Assembly (NCBI GenBank): GCA_038748065.1
Contig: JBCDJG010000016.1
Coordinates: 27,816-91,815 of the forward strand
Length of the DNA stretch: 64,000 nucleotides
Origin: JBCDJG01 sp038748065
Lineage (GTDB): Bacteria > Pseudomonadota > Gammaproteobacteria > Pseudomonadales > Halieaceae
Direction of reading: 5' to 3'
Part shown: positions 61,580 to 64,000 of the stretch, in pieces
Position numbering within the stretch: position 1 is the stretch's first letter
Layout of the letters: each line of letters begins with the position of its first letter
Made by a program: the position numbers and the translations under genes
The notes under the pieces: generated by a model
Seen by the model: only the letters and a program-made list of their open reading frames with translations
What the model was told of the DNA's origin: nothing
The model's database searches: none

Positions 61580-62788
61580 ATGACGCACTCCCGGCATCTC
61601 TCCAGCGACTCGCCAGCCCTACTCCCGCTGCTCGCCGCCCTCGTCGCCCTGGGCCCCCTCAGTATCGACATGTATCTGCCGGCCATGCCGCTGATCAAGG
61701 AAGATCTAAACACAGACATTGCCAGGGTCCAGCTCACCATGAGCAGCTATCTGACAGGCTTCGCCCTGTTTCACCTGGTCTGCGGCCCACTCTCGGATCG
61801 ATTCGGACGCCGCCCCATTCTGCTGTCGGGCACCCTGCTCTTTGTGCTGGCAAGTCTGGGCTGTGCGCAGTCTGACAGTATCGATGAGCTGCTGATGTAC
61901 CGGTTTGTCCAGGGTATCGGCGCCTGCGTGGGCCCGACGCTGGCTCGCGCCATGGTCCGCGACCTGTTTGGGCCTAGCCGCGCCGCGCGCGCACTGTCTG
62001 TCATCGCCATGCTGATGGCACTGGCACCGGCAATAGCACCGCTGATCGGCGGACTGGCACTGCTGATCTTTCCCTGGCCGAGCATCTTTGTGTTCCTCGC
62101 AGGCTACGGCCTTATCATGATCTTCCTGATCTACATAAACCTGGCGGAATCCCTACCCAGCCCGCAAAGCCTGCATCCCGGCAAGATAGCTCGCAACTTC
62201 ATCATGCTGGCTGGTGATCGCGACTACATGACAGCCGTGCTTATCTGCTGCCTCCTCTACTCCGGCATGATGAGCTACCTCGCCGCATCCAGCTTCGTGT
62301 TTATCGATATGTACGGCGTACCCAGAGAGCTTTTCGGCTTGATCTTCCTGACGCTGGTACTGGGCTATATCGCGGGCAGCGGCCTGAGTGCCCGGCTCAG
62401 CAGACGCTACCTGCCGGAGACAACCATTGTGCTGGGCGTCGCCCTGTCTGTTGCCGCCGGCGCCGCTTGCTCACTGGCAGCCTGGATTTTTCCAAAAAGC
62501 GTATTGGCCCTGGCAATGCCAATGGGCTTCTATATCACTGGCCTGGGCCTGGTGATGCCCAACTCCATGGCCGTGGCGCTCAGACCCTACCCGCAGATCG
62601 CAGGAACGGCGTCAGCTTTGCTCGGCTTCCTGCAAATGGCTCTTTCGGCGCTTGCCACGGCTTCCGTCGGAGCCCTGCTCACAAGCAGCGCGTTGCCCGT
62701 CATCCTCAGCATATCGCTGGCCGCCATGGTTGCACTGCCGCTCAGTCTTTATCTATTCCGGCAGCGCCCACAGCCGCCGGGCAACTGA
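61580..62788 (+). CDS. Bcr/CflA-family drug-resistance MFS transporter
   Basis: 402 residues with 12 TM segments. The start resembles Bcr/CflA (P-L-S-I-D-M-Y-L-P-A-M-P), followed by the loop G-P-L-S-D-R-F-G-R-R-P and the R-F-V-Q-G-I-G-A-C motif. The family exports bicyclomycin, chloramphenicol or related compounds. No ribosome site is apparent before the ATG. The start of the cysteine synthase gene follows by 50 bp. Confidence 0.9.
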   Translation: MTHSRHLSSDSPALLPLLAALVALGPLSIDMYLPAMPLIKEDLNTDIARVQLTMSSYLTGFALFHLVCGPLSDRFGRRPILLSGTLLFVLASLGCAQSDSIDELLMYRFVQGIGACVGPTLARAMVRDLFGPSRAARALSVIAMLMALAPAIAPLIGGLALLIFPWPSIFVFLAGYGLIMIFLIYINLAESLPSPQSLHPGKIARNFIMLAGDRDYMTAVLICCLLYSGMMSYLAASSFVFIDMYGVPRELFGLIFLTLVLGYIAGSGLSARLSRRYLPETTIVLGVALSVAAGAACSLAAWIFPKSVLALAMPMGFYITGLGLVMPNSMAVALRPYPQIAGTASALLGFLQMALSALATASVGALLTSSALPVILSISLAAMVALPLSLYLFRQRPQPPGN

Positions 62789-62838
62789 CCCGGCAGGCGC
62801 CCTGTGGCATACTCGCTATCCGACTTTGGAGAAAGCCC

Positions 62839-63846
62839 GTGCAGACCGCTACCGATGTCACCTCCCTGATTGGCAATACGCCGCTGCTCCACCTGAAGAA
62901 GGTCTCCGAGCAAACCGGGTGCACGATCCTCGGCAAAGCTGAATTCCTGAATCCGGGTGGATCAGTGAAAGATCGCACGGCACTCGGCATTATCCGGGAC
63001 GCCCAGGAACGCGGCACACTGGCGCCCGGTGGCACCGTCGTCGAGGGTACGGCGGGGAACACGGGGATCGGTTTGACGCTGCTGGCGAACGCGCTCGGTT
63101 ACAAAAGCACGGTCGTTATGCCGATCACCCAGAGCCGGGAGAAAATTGACTCCCTGGAGTTACTGGGTGCTGACCTGCACCTGGTGCCAGCGACCAGCTA
63201 CAGCGACGAAAAGCACTACATTCATACGGCAGAGCGGCTAGCTGCGAAAATCAATAACGAGTCTGAGCACGGTGCCATCTGGGCGCGACAGTTCGACAAT
63301 CTCGCAAATATGGCCATTCATCACGATACCACTGGCGTAGAGATCTGGGATCAGACTGAAGGCACCGTTGATGGCTTTATCTGCGCTGTCGGAACGGGCG
63401 GGACGCTGGCGGGCGTCTCCCACGCCCTGAAGGAACGCAACCCTAACATTTGCATTGGCCTGGCGGACCCGGCAGGTGCCTCGCTCCACAATCACTTCGC
63501 CCATGGCACGCTGGAGCCCTCGGAAGGTTCCTCGATCATCGAAGGGGTCGGCATTAACCATGTCACCGGCAATATCGCCGAAGCCAAGGTCGATGTGTCC
63601 TATTCGATCGGCGACAGCGAGGCCTTGCCCTACATTTACGATCTATTGCTACACGAGGGCTTATGTATGGGCGGCTCGGTGGGCCTGAACGTCGCCGGCG
63701 CGGTACGGCTGGCAAAACACCTCGGGCCTGGCCACACTATCGTCACCATCCTCTGTGACTACGGCAACCGCTATCAATCCAAGCTCTTCAACCCGGTCTT
63801 CCTGGCCAACAAAGACCTACCTGTTCCTTCCTGGCTGGAGATATAA
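62839..63846 (+). CDS. cysK: Cysteine synthase (O-acetylserine sulfhydrylase family)
   Basis: 335 residues of fold-type II PLP enzyme. The PLP lysine is K44 in N-P-G-G-S-V-K-D-R, with the phosphate-binding glycine loop near V-G-T-G-G-T-L-A-G. GTG 62839 has GGAG seven bases upstream; the much longer open frame overlaps the MFS gene and is rejected. It would make cysteine from O-acetylserine and sulfide. Length and inserts differ a little from E. coli CysK, so a related cystathionine-synthase-type activity cannot be excluded. Confidence 0.88.
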   Translation: MQTATDVTSLIGNTPLLHLKKVSEQTGCTILGKAEFLNPGGSVKDRTALGIIRDAQERGTLAPGGTVVEGTAGNTGIGLTLLANALGYKSTVVMPITQSREKIDSLELLGADLHLVPATSYSDEKHYIHTAERLAAKINNESEHGAIWARQFDNLANMAIHHDTTGVEIWDQTEGTVDGFICAVGTGGTLAGVSHALKERNPNICIGLADPAGASLHNHFAHGTLEPSEGSSIIEGVGINHVTGNIAEAKVDVSYSIGDSEALPYIYDLLLHEGLCMGGSVGLNVAGAVRLAKHLGPGHTIVTILCDYGNRYQSKLFNPVFLANKDLPVPSWLEI

Positions 63847-63859
63847 CCTGGTCAGGGTT

Positions 63860-64000
63860 CTATCTACCGGCAGTCGGAAGCGGGGGGGTTTTAAACCAAA
63901 CCCCGGAAAAAAAAACAAGTAAGATCCGGTTAGCCAACCAAGGGGAACCACGGGAGTGTAAAGCCCCCCCCACCCAACAACCAGCCCCCCACCCCCCCCC
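63860..64000. other. Homopolymer-rich, probably low-quality contig end
   Basis: After the last gene the sequence breaks into runs of C, A and G (seven Gs at 63884, nine As near 63908, several runs of seven or more Cs from 63965) with little coding character. Base composition changes abruptly from the rest of the window. No gene, hairpin or repeat is supported here. This looks like assembly-end noise rather than biology. Confidence 0.6.

Noticed and set aside
62467..62838. N-terminal extension of the cysteine synthase frame
   Set aside because: It overlaps the MFS gene out of frame; the GTG with GGAG at 62839 begins the conserved PLP enzyme.
1..64000. tRNA, rRNA, CRISPR, insertion sequence or prophage
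   Set aside because: The intergenic gaps are short and none shows tRNA-like cloverleaf arms, repeat-spacer arrays, terminal inverted repeats or transposase/integrase genes.

Overview
The window is about 64 kb of GC-rich (roughly 58-60 %) bacterial chromosome, densely packed and free of phage, IS, CRISPR or stable-RNA genes. The gene complement is that of a marine-type gammaproteobacterium. It includes ParE, RdgC, TolC, CpdA with a YqiB-like DUF1249 partner, WaaA, HldE and the ilvE-waaF-waaC-waaG-waaP order known from Pseudomonas. A GlyGly-CTERM protein is paired with a rhombosortase, and an oxidoreductase-SelD fusion sits next to MnmH. My best guess is a Cellvibrionales/Halieaceae-like organism; that is inference from gene content, not a phylogeny.

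Layout. 0-4.6 kb: rhombosortase (cut by the window edge) and its likely VIT/VWA substrate, an XRE regulator, a small K+-channel-like protein, a GNAT acetyltransferase and an ArsC-type reductase. 4.6-9.1 kb: a minus-strand selenium operon (mnmH, selD fusion, DUF1653) preceded by rdgC. 9.2-14.8 kb: a flavoprotein dehydrogenase and a glyoxalase, then a sensor phosphatase/kinase (Cache-HAMP-PP2C-HATPase) with its STAS partner, and a glutamine amidotransferase. 14.8-18.8 kb: four 11-bp-spaced PhoB-type repeats in front of a PAP2 phosphatase, a glycosyltransferase and an octaheme TPR cytochrome. 18.8-25.3 kb: alpha/beta hydrolase, YceI, parE, cpdA, DUF1249 and tolC.

25.3-47.4 kb is an envelope-polysaccharide region. 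It starts with waaA, two oxidoreductases and hldE. Next come a methyltransferase, an alpha/alpha-toroid protein, a second methyltransferase and a GT4. These are followed by the four rml genes for dTDP-L-rhamnose in two convergent pairs and a GT39-like membrane transferase. The region ends with three LPS-kinase-like proteins, two sulfotransferases and the inner-core operon waaP/waaG/waaC/waaF behind ilvE. Together they would make Kdo, heptose and rhamnose donors, assemble the inner core, and probably phosphorylate and perhaps sulfate it.

47.7-63.8 kb is mostly housekeeping and accessory metabolism: a GspE/MshE-type ATPase, a Pit phosphate transporter, argA, a diguanylate cyclase, a TetR/MFS pair with a clear palindromic operator between them, a Frag1/DRAM-like membrane protein, leuA with a divergent Lrp-type regulator, a carboxylesterase, an SDR, a Bcr/CflA transporter and cysteine synthase. 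The last ~140 bases are homopolymer-rich and look like low-quality contig-end sequence.

Three genes (the alpha/beta hydrolase near 19 kb, the GT4 near 33 kb and waaF near 46 kb) have coding sequence or family homology that does not line up with a good ATG/GTG/TTG start. They are the main structural uncertainties.
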